The position numbers and the translations under genes were made by a program. This document shows positions 1 through 11,332 of a stretch of DNA of 64,000 nucleotides, one piece after another. Source of the stretch: Chelonoidis abingdonii (Eukaryota; Chordata; Testudines; Testudinidae); the NCBI RefSeq assembly GCF_003597395.2, contig NC_133770.1, forward strand, positions 30,709,993 through 30,773,992, given 5' to 3'. The notes beneath the pieces were generated by a model. It was not told the DNA's origin, made no database searches, and saw only the letters and a program-made list of their open reading frames with translations. The first letter of the stretch is position 1, and each line of letters begins with the position of its first letter.

Positions 1-288
1 CTGGATGACCTTGTGCTAAAGTCAAGAAATAACACGTCCACTGCTTTCCACAGAGCCAGTTGTCTCATCATAGAAGGCAGTTAGGTTAGTCAGGCATGAC
101 TTGCCTGTGGTGAATCCATGCTGACTGCTCCTGATCACTTTCCTCTCCTCTGAGTGCTTCAGAATTGATTCCTTGAGGACCTGCTTCATAATTTTTCCAG
201 GGACTGAGGTGGGGCTGACTGGCCTGTAGTTCTCCTCTTTCCCTTTTTAAAAGATGGGCACTATATTAGCCTTTTTCCAGTCATCTGG
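1..288 (-). mobile_element. CR1 LINE fragment, reverse transcriptase region
   Basis: Read on the minus strand, this piece encodes recognisable CR1 ORF2 RT motifs in order: DDWKKANIVPIF, then [15 protein letters not shown], then [19 protein letters not shown], then a shifted frame giving LFLDFS, the CR1 LDFSKAF block. At least two frameshifts (one at the A-run near 245-255, one near the FYDE segment) show it is dead. The element continues beyond the left window edge, and its inner end at about 288 lies inside ORF2, so neither natural terminus is present. CR1 is the dominant LINE of turtles, crocodilians and birds. The clade call is confident; the subfamily is not resolved. Confidence 0.85.
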
Positions 289-1505
289 GTTATAGTGGTA
301 CAGTCCTATATAAAATCTCTGTACAGAGATAAGTGAAGGGCATATATAAAATCTACTGTATACATGTTAAATGTGTGAGTCTCCTATACACAGATATATG
401 AAGCATAAAATTATTTCCCAGTCGTGGTCCGAAATATTACATTAAAGCTGTAGTTTTGGTTGCTAATTGTAACAGTTTTAAAAACAAGGGCTGAGTAAGA
501 GCTTAATGTATACATAATATATTCTTACCTTAAGCATAAAAAGCTATTGTTTTCTTTTTTTTGTAGCTCCTCATTTAAAAATTTAAAACTTCAAATAGTC
601 TCCTCTACTAATTACTGCAGTGAGCTGTGACACTTAAACAAAACAAAGATTACATTCTGTGAATGAACAATGGATCACACAAAATGCTTTCCTTCATCCT
701 CACTTCTGACCGTCTGTTTAAAAAAACCAACAACACCTAAATAACCACACAGGAAGCAAGACTTTAATCTATGGTTAAGAGTTAAAAACGCATGCATATT
801 TTCACAACACAGATATGTGTACAAAGTGCTGTAATAGGTTTGTGTTAGCTGTAAAGGTTGGGTGATTTGACCTCAGCATCTGTCAGATATGCCTGCTCTA
901 TTCTTCACAAAAAATTGTATTTCTGTTCTTTGAAGTGTGTGTGTGAGATTTCATTTCACTTTAAACTAACTTTTTGGTGTATTATTCATAATGTAGTTTA
1001 CATTGTGAAGTTGTTTTCTGATTATATCTCCCAAACACATGTATTTTTAAATCTCATTTTTTTCTTGATAAAGCCAACACACAACACATTTGTAAAATAT
1101 TTGTGCATACTGTTTTCTGTCTGAGAGCTTGTCTGTACAATGAGCTAATATGTACTTATGGGAGTGCACATTAATTGGTCTATGTAGACCCTGTTGGTGC
1201 TCACTAAATGTTTCCTAGTGTGTTTTAACATAGTGCTGAGTTACTTTGATCTGATAACTTGGGATTTTGCCACCCATCTCACATTAATGTCAAAAATTAA
1301 TTAGTATTTTTTTAAAATTATTAATCGGGTACCAAAATTTGGAGTGAAGCTGATTTGACAGAGCCATTTGTAATGAAAAGCTTAAGAAACAAAGCAGCAG
1401 ATAGAGGAAAATCTGTGTCCAGCACTAGATTGCACAAAACCTTTTAAAAAATTGTCAAAGGTTTATATTTGCTCCTGCAGAGGAGAGAATTTTTCACAGA
1501 CATAT
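289..1505. other. AT-rich DNA, nothing recognised
   Basis: No motif, tandem array, terminal repeat or protein-like frame was recognised. The one open frame here (about 858-1124) is low-complexity, F/I/L-rich and looks like chance. Confidence 0.5.
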
Positions 1506-2445
1506 GGAATTCAGAATTAAAAAGACCTCTTGTATCACCTAGTTCAGACCTGCACAACATGCAGCCCGGGGGCCGCATGTGGCCCGCGTGGGCTCACTGT
1601 GCGGCCCACAGGGGAGAGTAGGTGGGCTCACTGTGCGACCTGTGGGGGGTGAGTACGTAAGCAGTGGGTGAGGGAGGGGGGCTGAACAGGCGGGTGGTCA
1701 GTGGCGGGGGGGAGTGAGGATGCAAGCCAGGGGGGCGGGGGGCTGAGGAGGCAAGTGAGGAATCAGTGGCTGACCTGTTCTACTGATCTAGTCTGGCTCC
1801 CATCCCTCTCCAAGGGTTGCAGCTGTCTGGAGGTGCTGCCTTCCACGCCTTCCTCATCCACACCTCATTAATTCAACAGGACAATTGATTACGAAGTGGG
1901 GGGAAAGATCTTATTCTACTTTTAGCAAAAAGACATTTTTCTTTTACCTTAATTATACTACCTTAGGGGCTCGGTATAACATATTACCAAGCTTCAATAC
2001 TGCTGTTTCAGTTGGGGCAGCGCTGGGGAAGGAGGGTTTGTTTCTACGGGGCGGGCGGTGCTGCGGGGACTAGGGAGCATTTAAAGGGGGCTGGGCAGCA
2101 CTGGGGGGGGGTGTTTCGGGGGGGTTGGCGGCACTGGAGGCAGGGTCGGCGGGACCGGGGGATCGGCCCTCAGCTGTTTTCTTTGGAGTAATATGGCCCT
2201 CGCCACTTTACGAGTTGTGCAGGTCTGACCTAGTTCATGTTCCTGCCAGTGAAGCATTGTTCCCTATAATGTAATGAATATTATATCCAGTCTAACTTTA
2301 GAGGTCTCAAACAATGGAACTTCTCCCTCCCTTGGAACTATTTTCTGTAGTGAAATAAATCTCACTAATAGGCAGTTCCCTTTTAATATACAGCCTGACT
2401 TCACCCATTTTCTGGCTTCTTGTATGTGCTGAAGAAAATTGCTCA
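1506..2445 (-). mobile_element. CR1 3' UTR-type relic, split by a hAT insertion
   Basis: The flanks 1506-1544 and 2228-2445 join across the inserted hAT element into a sequence resembling the CR1 3' region in antisense: phrases such as acctcttgtatcacctagtt, then ccagtctaactttagaggtc, and aataaatctcactaatagg follow the usual CR1 order. It is diverged and has no open frame. The hAT insertion at 1545 therefore post-dates this LINE copy. The assignment comes from remembered family consensus and is an inference. Confidence 0.55.
1537..2235. mobile_element. Non-autonomous hAT element with 8-bp TSD
   Basis: The element proper is 1545-2227 (683 bp). Its ends are a perfect 14-bp terminal inverted repeat, CAGACCTGCACAAC at 1545 and GTTGTGCAGGTCTG ending at 2227. 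It is flanked by a perfect 8-bp duplication, acctagtt, at 1537-1544 and 2228-2235. An 8-bp TSD with a CAG-start terminus is the hAT signature. The interior is GC-rich with G-runs (about 1600-1760 and 2040-2165) and contains no transposase frame, so it depended on an autonomous relative. It sits inside an older CR1 relic. Confidence 0.95.
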
Positions 2446-5218
2446 TATTGAGGGTATGAGAATCACCACCAAGACCCAATGTGCTTATTTTCAACGTTAA
2501 ATAGTTTTGTCTTTTGATTCAGTTCAGTACATCTCTGACCATTTTGGCTACATTGTTTTACAATAGCTATTTCATACAACTAGTGCAATACATATGCCAG
2601 GCATATTCCAGACAATTTGACAATATAATCTTGACCCTGAAGAACTTGGAATCTCCACTTTTTGAACTATTTTCTTGTAACTGTTTTTATTTAAAAGAAT
2701 TTCTTTCTTTCTCTGGGAATAGATCGGGTTCTCTTGCAAGATTGTACAGTGACCCAGAAGTCCACAGATGGAATTTTTATATACAGTCATTTGATAAAAT
2801 AAATGCATTTAATTCCTTGCAAACTTTTAAAGAAATTTCTAAAAGCACATATTAAAAGAGAAAAGTCTAATGAATAGTACAATTTTTATAGAGACTGTAT
2901 CACCAGTGGGAGATATTGGCATGTTTAATAGTGTGTGGAGGAATAAAACTCTTAATACTAGCAGTGATATATGAAGCATAAAATACTTTTCTTGCTTTGT
3001 AAATGTGCAATCCATAACTATAACAAATAAATACCACAGTCACATTTTACAGCACTGTTATTATGTTGCTGCAATCACTATAAAAATTGAACTTATAGTA
3101 ATTCTCAGTGGTTAGATTTCACCAATCTTCTGTTAGGGTTAGCCTTCTAACACATCCTTAGAGTGAGAATGCACAACAATTTGATTTACTAAAATGAATC
3201 ATTCAAATTTGTAGCCCTGCTGTCAACTATGTAAATTGCATTAAGAATTAGAATTTGAAAATGTGTATGGTTGTATTTTGAGTTTCTCCATTCTTTTCAC
3301 ATCAGTTATCTCAGGAATTGCATACTTAGCTATAGTTTGCCACAATTAAGACAAAAATCGTATTTCTTGGTCAAGAGCTATTTTTATATTTGAACAAAAC
3401 ATGTATTGTTTTACTCTGCTTATCAACAAGCACTACTGTTTTCTATTACGGTTACATTTGTTAATTAGGTTTTCTAGGGCCAAAAGTCAACTATATCTTT
3501 AATGAGTTCAGTGACATCACTAAGGGTGCTTATATTCCTTAGCAATGGTCTGCATTGTTTGAGTATATCACATTAGCTTTAGGAGGAGTAGCACAGCTGC
3601 CAAGATCAGGGCATTAGCAAGTAAGAGATCTTAGAGTAAAATAAAGACTTAAAGCTAAGTCTGACCAAGTCAAGGGGAACAATGAACTGCTGTTCAGGGA
3701 GTATGGTAGAGAACCTCTAAGCAGTTGACCCTTCCTCCTCCCGACATAAAAGTTTCCTGCATGTCCCATCCTTATAAAAGTTATATAAGTAAATGATAAT
3801 CCAGAATGTGGATCCATTCTTAAATCTTCAGCTCCAAGTCATGATAAGAGTATTAAGGCGTTGCATCAAAATTGTGGCCTCTGCCATTTTTAATTGTCAA
3901 ACCTTTTAAATATGTCCCCAACAGCACTACCATTCCATAAAGTTATTGAAATGGTGATGCTCATAATCAGCTAGAAATGCAGAAGAATGTTTCAAAACCA
4001 AATCAAGTTACTTCATCGACTGTTAGGGCTTTCATTCATTTTGTTGCTGTTCTGTGTGTCAGCCAAAATATATGTCAAGTGTAATGGGAAGAGAGCTGTT
4101 AATTTATCTGCCTCCAAGTTCACTCTCTTACCCACTCCCACTCCTCAATACGCATATCATCCACACTGGGAGAGTCAGCATGACCTGTTCCCCAACCCTG
4201 ATTCCAAGAGACTCAAAGGGTTGAGAAATGGCGAGGAGATATTTTGTCAGAGGTGTTAGGGGTGCCAGCTGGGAAGAGGACTGATAGGGTGGAGGGGAAA
4301 GGAGTAGAAATGGGATATGGAATAAAAAAATAAAGGGGAGTAAAATCAGAGGGATCAGAGGCAGTGGTGAAGAATGGGGATAGACTGGGCTAAAAAGCAT
4401 TGGCAGAAAAATAGTGACTGAAAGCCCACATTAAAACAGAAAAAAGATGGATAAGCAGAGGATGGGAGGGAGGGAGGAATTAAAATGAAACATTTTAAAT
4501 AAGATTTTAAAAGTTGCAGAAAACATGGCTGCTGGAAATGTGAAAGATGCATACAGGTATGCTGTAAAGGTTCAAGTGGAGAAAAAGGGAAGAAGGATGA
4601 AAATTACAAAGGAGACAGGTTTAAGTACAAATTTTTAGAAAGTTGGCTTTATAAAACATCTTCATTCTATGATTTAATGGTGGTTTGGCTGCTTTTAGTC
4701 CACAAAATGTATAGGAGTTAGAAATGCTGCCAACTTTGGATGCACTCTCCAGCCCCAACGCTTTGGGACACTAGTCTATAGATCACCTCGTTTGGGTTTG
4801 GAAGAGTTGACAAGTATGTAAGGAGCCAAGCATTATTGCTTCTGGTTATGTGGAAGCCATTTGGATTTGGAACAGAAATTAATGTACTTTCGCCTGAATG
4901 TTATTCATCCAACCAAAGAGAATGAGGGAGTTAAACCAGTTGAAGGAAAACACCTTCCCAAAGCATCAGAGAACAGATGTACATCTGAAATATTTGTTTA
5001 TTGGTGCTGAGGTTAAGCTTTCATTCAAATCCCCATACATATCATTCTCTCAGATTCCAAACAAAACCTTTACTGGTTCTGTTAAATCCAGCTGAGAAAC
5101 AAAACATTTAATTGTTGAATCAAATCAGAGGGAGAGGGGCTGCACCTTGTGCCCTGGGAAAGAGTAGAGGAGATTCCTTCCCTCAAATGGGCTGGAACAA
5201 ACAACAGTGTATGTTAGC
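2446..5218. other. Unannotated AT-rich stretch
   Basis: No repeat or gene was recognised. The longest open frame, about 2514-2855 on the plus strand (113 codons), has no recognisable domain, overlaps an antisense frame and has ordinary AT-rich composition. I regard it as chance. A polypurine-rich patch at about 4260-4490 explains the apparent proline/serine-rich antisense frame there. Confidence 0.5.
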
Positions 5219-5383
5219 TATGTGTGCAAAGTGCTGTGCAAATGTTAAGCCTCACAACATCCTTAATGGGGGGGAGGGGGGAGGCATTATCACCATTATC
5301 TAGGTAACTGAGCTACAGAGAGCCTAAGATTATAACTCCTGACTCCCAACTTCATGCTCATTTCTTCCGGTCATGCTGCCTTT
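5219..5383 (-). mobile_element. MIR-like SINE relic
   Basis: On the minus strand the order is a head ending near a tRNA-like segment, an 'actgag ctacagagag' core, then 'cctcacaacatcc' and a distal 'gtgcaaagtgctgtgcaaatg' tail. This is the standard layout of amniote MIR-type SINEs in antisense. A G-run (ggggggaggggggagg, about 5269-5284) interrupts the middle. No TSD is left, as expected for an old family. Confidence 0.6.
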
Positions 5384-7529
5384 GAGATGCTGTAAGAAGA
5401 GTAATAGAGTCTTTCCATGTAGTAGGCTAGGGTACTTGAAGGGAAGGTGTTTTTTCCTGAGCAGGCTGGAGTGGGAGCAAGTTTGTAGGCGATACGATCA
5501 ATCAAAGAAAGGTAAGAGCAGCATAGCAAAGAGCAACACAAAGATCAAAAAGGGAGAAATTGTGATCCAAGAATACAACTTATACAATAAGTAAAAGCTG
5601 CCAGTGCTGCTTCACTCTGACACTACTTGTTCTAATTTGCACAAGAAAAACATGCCTTATTGCTTTCTGTAGAAAACAGCAATGCTGATTTTAGTACAAA
5701 TCCATCAATGCTGAGTGACCGGTTCAATATATGCAATATTCTGTCGTTTGTATTGGGGAAAAAAATGGGAAAACCAAAGACTTGATCCTAGAATGGCCCA
5801 AATGCAAACAGGTCTCTTGGAGTCTTTACACTAGGAACTTTGATCATTTCAATCTTTCTTCTCAGTCACTCTGCTATGGGTTGACATCACCTTCTATCAG
5901 TCACAGAGATGCATGCCCTCCCACGGGAAATATGTTCTTGCACTTTCCTCTTCAAAATCCTTTTCAGCCAGATAGAATTCTAGATACTATGTGACTGAAC
6001 ATATTCTTGATGGAGTCATTGCATGAATCATGTACAATGTTATTAGGAAGAACCTTATTCTTCATTTTGACCAATCAATGGAGTACACTGAAAAAATCTG
6101 TTCCAAACTGTAATAATCCCATTGTACAACACAGTGATACTATGATGTTCAAATACTAAGGGTGATCAGCAATCTCAAAACCTAGACAGACAGCGCTGTT
6201 CCTTTAAAAAGGAACCTAACACTTCTTCTGTACCTCCTGCTTTTGAGGTGAAATTTGAAAGTGCTGAGAGACAGTAAACAGTATTGAAGCAGTAGGAGAC
6301 TCCCTCTGGAGAATTTGCTCACCTTTTAAGCCTGAGTTCTGCTGAACCCCAATAACACCCCATGGGGCAAAAGTCCCTTATCCCTCCTAGAATGCGATTT
6401 GATCTGTGTGGAGCTAATCTTTTGTGCTAACGTATGTAGACTGTAAGTAAGCTGTATCCATGGAACTTAGTGGAAGCTGAAACTGCAAATTCAGCTACCA
6501 CTTTCTCTTTTTCTGGAGTGTTGCTCAGGGCTCACCCATTCATTGAAATATCTCAGTAATTTGATAGACACCTCTCCCCCTCCCCATCCCCCCATTTAAT
6601 CTTTAGAGCTGAAAAAGTAGTATTAAGAAAAGTTATCTGTCCACTTCTTCAGAAAAAAATATTTAAAACAAATGCATATCTCAGCTGGGACCGACACTAC
6701 ATTTTAAAAAATGTAAATTAATGTATGGTTACCCTCTAGATAGTGTTCATCACAGCTTTATAGTTTTGTTTAGTTCCAGGAAGCACTCAGGTTTGGGCAT
6801 GTGTGGAGTTTCCTTACAGCTCTTGAGAGTGGCTCTTATTTCAAGTTTACCTTGTAACAACCCACATGTTATTTAATGATATCATCAAACCTGTGGATTG
6901 TTCATATTTGAGCTAAGGGGGGAAAAAACATTTTATCTAATGTATTTTGTCTGAAATAGCTCTGTGTCATAGCATATGTGAAGTATGACACACCAAATGC
7001 AGTCACGCAGCAGAAAAATATTAGAGTTGTTTTGTTTTAAAGGTTTCAAAAGGTGAGACTCCTCTTTTTGTTACTCATGAAAATGAAAGTGCTCAATTTT
7101 CACACCACAAAAATAAGAGGGTGTCAGATGTTTCAAATGTTAAAACTGCGTTATGTGGCTTCCCGTCATATCTGCAGTTTCCCTGTGGATGAAAATTTTA
7201 ATCAGATGATTTTGTACTTCAAAGATTTTCATTTGATTTACAACTTGTAGGAGTGGAGCTGCAGTAAGTAATCAAGGAGAATGCCATGAGGAGGACAAAA
7301 GGAAGGTGAAACGTAGCGTTAATAATTTAGTTTCAATAACCTTAAAAGGTTTACTAGTCACTTTTAACCTTATATCCAAAAAAAAGCCAGCTACTGCAGT
7401 GAATCATAAAAACGATCCTTTTAATTTGCAACTCATTTGTCTAAGTCCAGTTACAAAGGGTCTCACTTTCTCGCGTATGGTATCTGGGGAACAACATTTG
7501 GTAGACACAGTTGTAGCTTCATAAGCCAT
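5384..7529. other. Unannotated stretch
   Basis: Nothing recognised apart from a small perfect hairpin, gttcctttaaaaaggaac (8-bp stem, 6199-6216), and several short chance open frames. Confidence 0.5.
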
Positions 7530-8085
7530 TTAAAGGCTTTCTCTGTGACCCTGTGGTATCATCCATTTTGCTTTGAATCCATATTTGGAGCACTGTATTA
7601 TGATGTGTTCGATGGCTAGGATAGTCTCACCACAGTCCATAGGTGCTGGAACTGGGGTTGCTGAGGGTGTGGCAGGACTCCGCTCCTCCCCGGCTTGATG
7701 TGGTTTCCATCATATACAGTTTACAGTTTGATTCAGTGGATTTCTGCAGTTCCGCTATATTGTTCCAGCATTCCTGCCACAGTCACACGAAGGGGGTCTT
7801 TGATATTCCATTTGTGCATCAAGTAGTCACATCTTACATGGTTTGTTCGGATGCAATGCAGTGTGGTCCAAAGTCTGCGTGGCAGGTCAAACCGGGAGGG
7901 TGGCTTGTTGGGACAGTCATAATGTGCTTGTTTGGAATGGTGACAAGGTCCAGGCACTTTGCCCTTCCCTGGCCAGATCCAGAGACATGAGGTGATTGAA
8001 TGTGGTCCATAGTGGTTTTCACAGTTTCAGGCGTTTTGGGGGTAAGTTGTCCATAACGTGCCAGATGGAAAGTTCTGGGTAGTCT
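7530..8085 (-). pseudogene. C-terminus of a non-LTR retrotransposon ORF2
   Basis: The minus strand encodes DLPRRLW, IRTNHVRC and HKW in one frame, then after a one-base shift CDCGET and IEHII.QCSKYGFKAKW, ending in a TAA at 7532-7530. This Cys/His-rich tail (DLPRRLW...R.NH..C...KW...CDCG...IEHI...C) is the post-RT domain of several LINE clades of the I/Jockey/RTE type, and differs from the CR1 tails elsewhere in the window. The reading is broken by a frameshift and by the 139-bp hAT insertion at 7638-7776. The upstream limit is uncertain and no RT catalytic motif was recognised beyond about 8085. Which LINE clade it belongs to needs a search. Confidence 0.6.
7630..7784. mobile_element. Small hAT MITE (139 bp) with perfect 8-bp TSD
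   Basis: The element is 7638-7776. Ends are CATAGGTGCTGGAAC and GTTCCAGCATTCCTG, an imperfect 15-bp inverted repeat. The TSD ccacagtc is perfect at 7630-7637 and 7777-7784. It landed within codons of the LINE C-terminal domain, between the segments that encode the CDCGE motif, so removing it and one TSD copy rejoins the LINE sequence. Confidence 0.9.
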
Positions 8086-8468
8086 TTGGTGGTTTAAGTT
8101 CTTGTGCTCTGACTATACTTTTTCAGGTAGCTGGAAGTTCATTGTTTGCTCATTCAGAAAGCCATGGTAGAGCTACTGCTTTTAAAGTCCCTGTGATACA
8201 TTTGTTAAACAAAGTTAAAAAGATTGCCACTGTTCAATTTGACTCTGACCTTTTGATGAGCTTCCTACATGCCTTCTCTGGTCAAAAACCCCCTTTAGTT
8301 AGAAGTCATTAAAAATGTAATAGGAATTGTTTGTTGTGTTTTGTTTTTTTCCAGATGTATAAATAGTAGTAGTATGAATTGTTGCCAGAGCTTTTAATAA
8401 AACATTGCATAGCATGGATCATCACATGCCTAATGTGCACACTAGCATTGTTAACACGTATCTGTTTT
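8086..8468. other. Unannotated stretch
   Basis: Nothing recognised. Confidence 0.4.
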
Positions 8469-8584
8469 AGCACCTTTCATCTGAGGATGGCAAAGAACTT
8501 TTTAAACTTGTTAATTACACCTCACAACACCCAGTTAGGTAAATTGGCTTGTATCATTTTATAGGGTGATAAAATGAGCACAAA

Positions 8585-8678
8585 GGGCCAGATTTCCAAA
8601 GGTATTTAGGTGCCTAAACTATGCACTACGTGCCTATCTGCATATTTAGGTTCCTAAATACGTTTGGAAATCTGTCCC
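8585..8678. mobile_element. Palindromic fold-back element 1
   Basis: The left half gggccagatttccaaaggta pairs with the right half, whose reverse complement begins gggacagatttccaaacgta. The complementarity continues through TTTAGG..CCTAAA on both sides, so almost the whole 94 bp can fold back. Such palindromes are frequent in turtle DNA. Class and TSD are not clear. Confidence 0.6.
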
Positions 8679-8689
8679 AGAGAGATGAA

Positions 8690-8766
8690 GGGCCTGATTA
8701 TCATAGGAAATGTGCATGCAGAGCTCCCACTGGACTTGCAAGTGCTTAGCCCCTGTGAAAATCGCA
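8690..8766. mobile_element. Palindromic fold-back element 2 (diverged)
   Basis: The left end gggcctgattatcatagg is roughly complementary to the right end cccctgtgaaaatcgca, with gagctcccactgg near the centre. This resembles the turtle palindromes built on 'cagctcccattgacttcaatgggagctg', but is badly decayed. Confidence 0.4.
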
Positions 8767-9390
8767 GTGACAGATCCAAAATCACATGAGTGACCAAATG
8801 TACAAGTGAACCCAGGAATCTTGGCTCCTAGGCCCAAGCTCTGTTTCAATTAATTTATTTTATGCAAAGTGTTTAACATTTTGAAAATAGACAAGATCAG
8901 GAAATTTCTAAAAATAAAATAAAATTGGGCAATGTTTGTGTGGTAACATAACTATTCAACAAGGGAGCTCTATATTTTTGATTGTGAATATTGTGATTTA
9001 CTTTAAATTCATCACCATAATTTTCTGTCATCATGGCCTAGGCAGTTCGTTCAGTGTTGGCTAATGAAGCTAAAAGTGCATAACCTGGAAATCCTAAATA
9101 AAGTGATAAAATGAATGAGATTTGAGACAGGAAACTAGAGCTTTGGATTCAGTTGCGAAGATCCAGTGTCATAATAATGATTTAATGCTTCAATTGTAAA
9201 CACCGAAAGCACCTGGTATATCTATTACACACCAACAGGCTTTTTTTTTTTTTTGCATGTTTATGCTATGAACAGCAAAAGAAAAGATATTTTTCCAGTT
9301 GTAGACCACTCCTATACTACATTAAAGCTTCAGTGTGTTTAGTAGTGCATGTGTATATTTCATGTTCTGCTTTACAGGTTTATTTCAACC

Positions 9391-9887
9391 CTTTAAACCA
9401 GTGGTTCTCAAGCAGAGGCACATGTACTGTTGAAAGTATGCCAAGTTCTTCCGCAGGTACTCAACTCATCCAGATCAGTGTTTCTCAACCTGGGGATTGT
9501 GGGATGGGTTTAAGGAGGTCACAAGTGCAGGGTTGGCATTAGGGTGTGGCCAGCAGGGCAGTTCCCCCAGGGCCCCACAGCACAGAGGGCCTTGCGAAGC
9601 TAAGTTACACGCTTCATCCCCGGATGGTGGGCTCAGGCTTCAGGCAAGGCTCATAAGTAAAAAACAGGTTCGAGTATCACACTGAAATGTGAGTACAATA
9701 TTTATATTCCAATCGATTTATTTTATAATTATATGGTAAAATGAGAAAGTAAGCAATTTTTCAGTGATTGTGTGATGTGACACTTTTGTGTTTTTATGTC
9801 TGATTTTGTAAGCAAGTAGTTTTTAAGTGAGGTGACTCCTGAAATGGGTACAGTAGTCTGGAAAAGTTCAGAATCACTGTTTTAAAT
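9391..9887. mobile_element. hAT-type element with a nested hAT-like insert
   Basis: The outer element is 9399-9879, with ends CAGTGGTTCTCAAGC and (reverse complement of the right end) CAGTGATTCTGAAC. Imperfect 8-bp flanks ctttaaac (9391-9398) and ttttaaat (9880-9887) fit an old TSD. Inside, from about 9475, a second hAT-like start cagtgtttctcaacctgggg begins, running to roughly 9680 where the outer sequence resumes (acactgaaatgtgagtacaa). No transposase frame is present; the open frames at 9333-9685 are artefacts. Confidence 0.75.
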
Positions 9888-10054
9888 GGATCAAATTTAT
9901 AATACTTGCAAAATTAGTTACCTCATTCAAAAATGCATCACATGATCTCAAATTTATGTAGAGCTTTTATTCATAGGCAACTTTTTTTAGTTTATACTAA
10001 TAAGTTCCTGTTGCAGAGACTCTTATAAGTCCGCATTTACTTACTGTACCCCAG

Positions 10055-10225
10055 ATCAGAAGCGTAGCTATGGTGGTGGTGGTGGTGGTGGTTATTGGTA
10101 CTCTGGAAATGACTAAAGATTCCAGTCAGGATCAGAGGCCCATTGTTCTAATCACAATACAAACACACAGGAATATACTCAGTCCCTGCCCTGAAAAGAT
10201 TACAATCTAATTTAACTCAAGAAGC
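10055..10225 (-). mobile_element. L2-like LINE 3' end relic
   Basis: Antisense of the conserved 3' end that reads 'gattgtaa..cttggggcaggg..gtgtttgta..gcacaatgggg' in sense. Here tcagtccctgccctgaaaag, attacaatctaa and gcccattgttctaatcaca are visible. The terminal simple repeat is a (GGT) run at about 10070-10091. The same tail occurs in the plus orientation at 39170-39300, where it terminates an L2-like coding relic. Confidence 0.5.
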
Positions 10226-10786
10226 AGCAAGCGAGACAGTCAATGAAGAGGGTGTAGATACTGATAATATCATAGAGTTCTATCGATTAGCTATTGCACA
10301 AGCTGATAATTCCAAAGCATCTGCATTTTTTTTTATTGTTTATAAATGAATAAAATCAGCTGTCCTCAGACTGCCTCACAATCTATCTATCAGTGGTTGG
10401 CTGGTTATTTGGTGACACCAAACAGAAATGTGTCCTGAGGAGGGATTTGAAAAAAGGTGAGAATAGTGGTTTCACAGCTTAATTCAGAAATGGTGAATTT
10501 GACATTAAAAAGACATTACAGCTGAATAGCATACAAATGTAAGCAGTGACGTTCTGAGGAACCCCATCTTAATGATCTGCATTAGGTCTAATTGTTTTAG
10601 AACATCTGGAATAAAAGATTATCCACTGAGATCCTTAAATGAAGGGCTGTGAGGTTTCATTGTGATGATGAATGTTTTTACATACTGTGGTTGCACTTTA
10701 GTATAGCCATTTTGATGAGATTCAGAAGTTTACTTGTTCTTGTATTGTTTTGTGAGGGCTTGAGGAAGAGTCCTCCTGATTTTTGT

Positions 10787-11332
10787 GTTATGATTAAGGC
10801 TACGATTTAGTCATGGGTATTTCTAATAAAAGTCATGGACAGGTCATGGGCAGTAAACAAAAATTCACGGCCTCGTGACCTATAAATACCCCTGACTAAA
10901 TCTTAGCTGGGGAGCCTGTGGGGCGCGAGCTGCTGGGGGGCAGGAGCTGCTGCTCTGGGGGAGACCAGCGGGCTACTACTCTGGGGGGAGGCCTTGGCCA
11001 GCAGCACCAGCTGCTGGAGGCCGCCAAGCAGCGGCTGCTCCAGCCACACCTGGGACTACTGCTCAGGTGGTCCATGTTGCCAGGACCTCTGCTGGGAGCT
11101 GCCAAGCTGCAGCTGCTCCCGCCTCCCCCGGGACCACTGTTCACCTGAGTGGCTGGCTGCAGAGCTGCTCTCGCAGTGGCTGGTGTGGCGTCCCCAGGGC
11201 CACCTGAGCAACTGCTTGGGCAGCCGTGGAGTCAGCCACACTGATTGCTGCAGAAGTCACAGATGTAGCAGACAGTCATGGAATCCATGCCTTCCGCCGC
11301 CTCCATGACAGACACAGAGCCCTAGTTATATG
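10787..11332. mobile_element. Probable hAT element with subterminal palindrome
   Basis: The element is about 10795-11324 (530 bp), between taaggcta and agccctag ends. Flanks gttatgat and gttatatg are a plausible decayed 8-bp TSD. Near the left end, gatttagtcatgggtatt (from 10805) pairs with ataaatacccctgactaaat about 70 bp later, giving a subterminal hairpin. From about 10910 to 11310 the interior is very GC-rich, which creates overlapping spurious frames on both strands. No transposase. Confidence 0.65.

Larger units (their letters stand above)
8469..8850 (-). mobile_element. MIR-like SINE carrying two fold-back insertions
   Basis: The outer parts follow the antisense MIR order: agcacctttcatctgaggatgg, then acctcacaacacccagtta and gggtgataaaatgagcac on the left; then aaaatcacatgagtgacc and gaacccaggaatcttggctcc on the right. 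The middle (8585-8678 and 8690-8766) is replaced by two palindromic elements annotated separately. No TSD for the SINE is detectable. Confidence 0.65.

Noticed and set aside
2514..2855. 113-codon plus frame
   Set aside because: No domain, AT-biased residues, and an antisense frame over the same bases; nothing separates it from chance.
10896..11308. Overlapping GC-rich frames on both strands around 11 kb, resembling a coding exon or CpG island
   Set aside because: Overlapping open frames on both strands and location inside a TIR-bounded element argue for compositional artefact.
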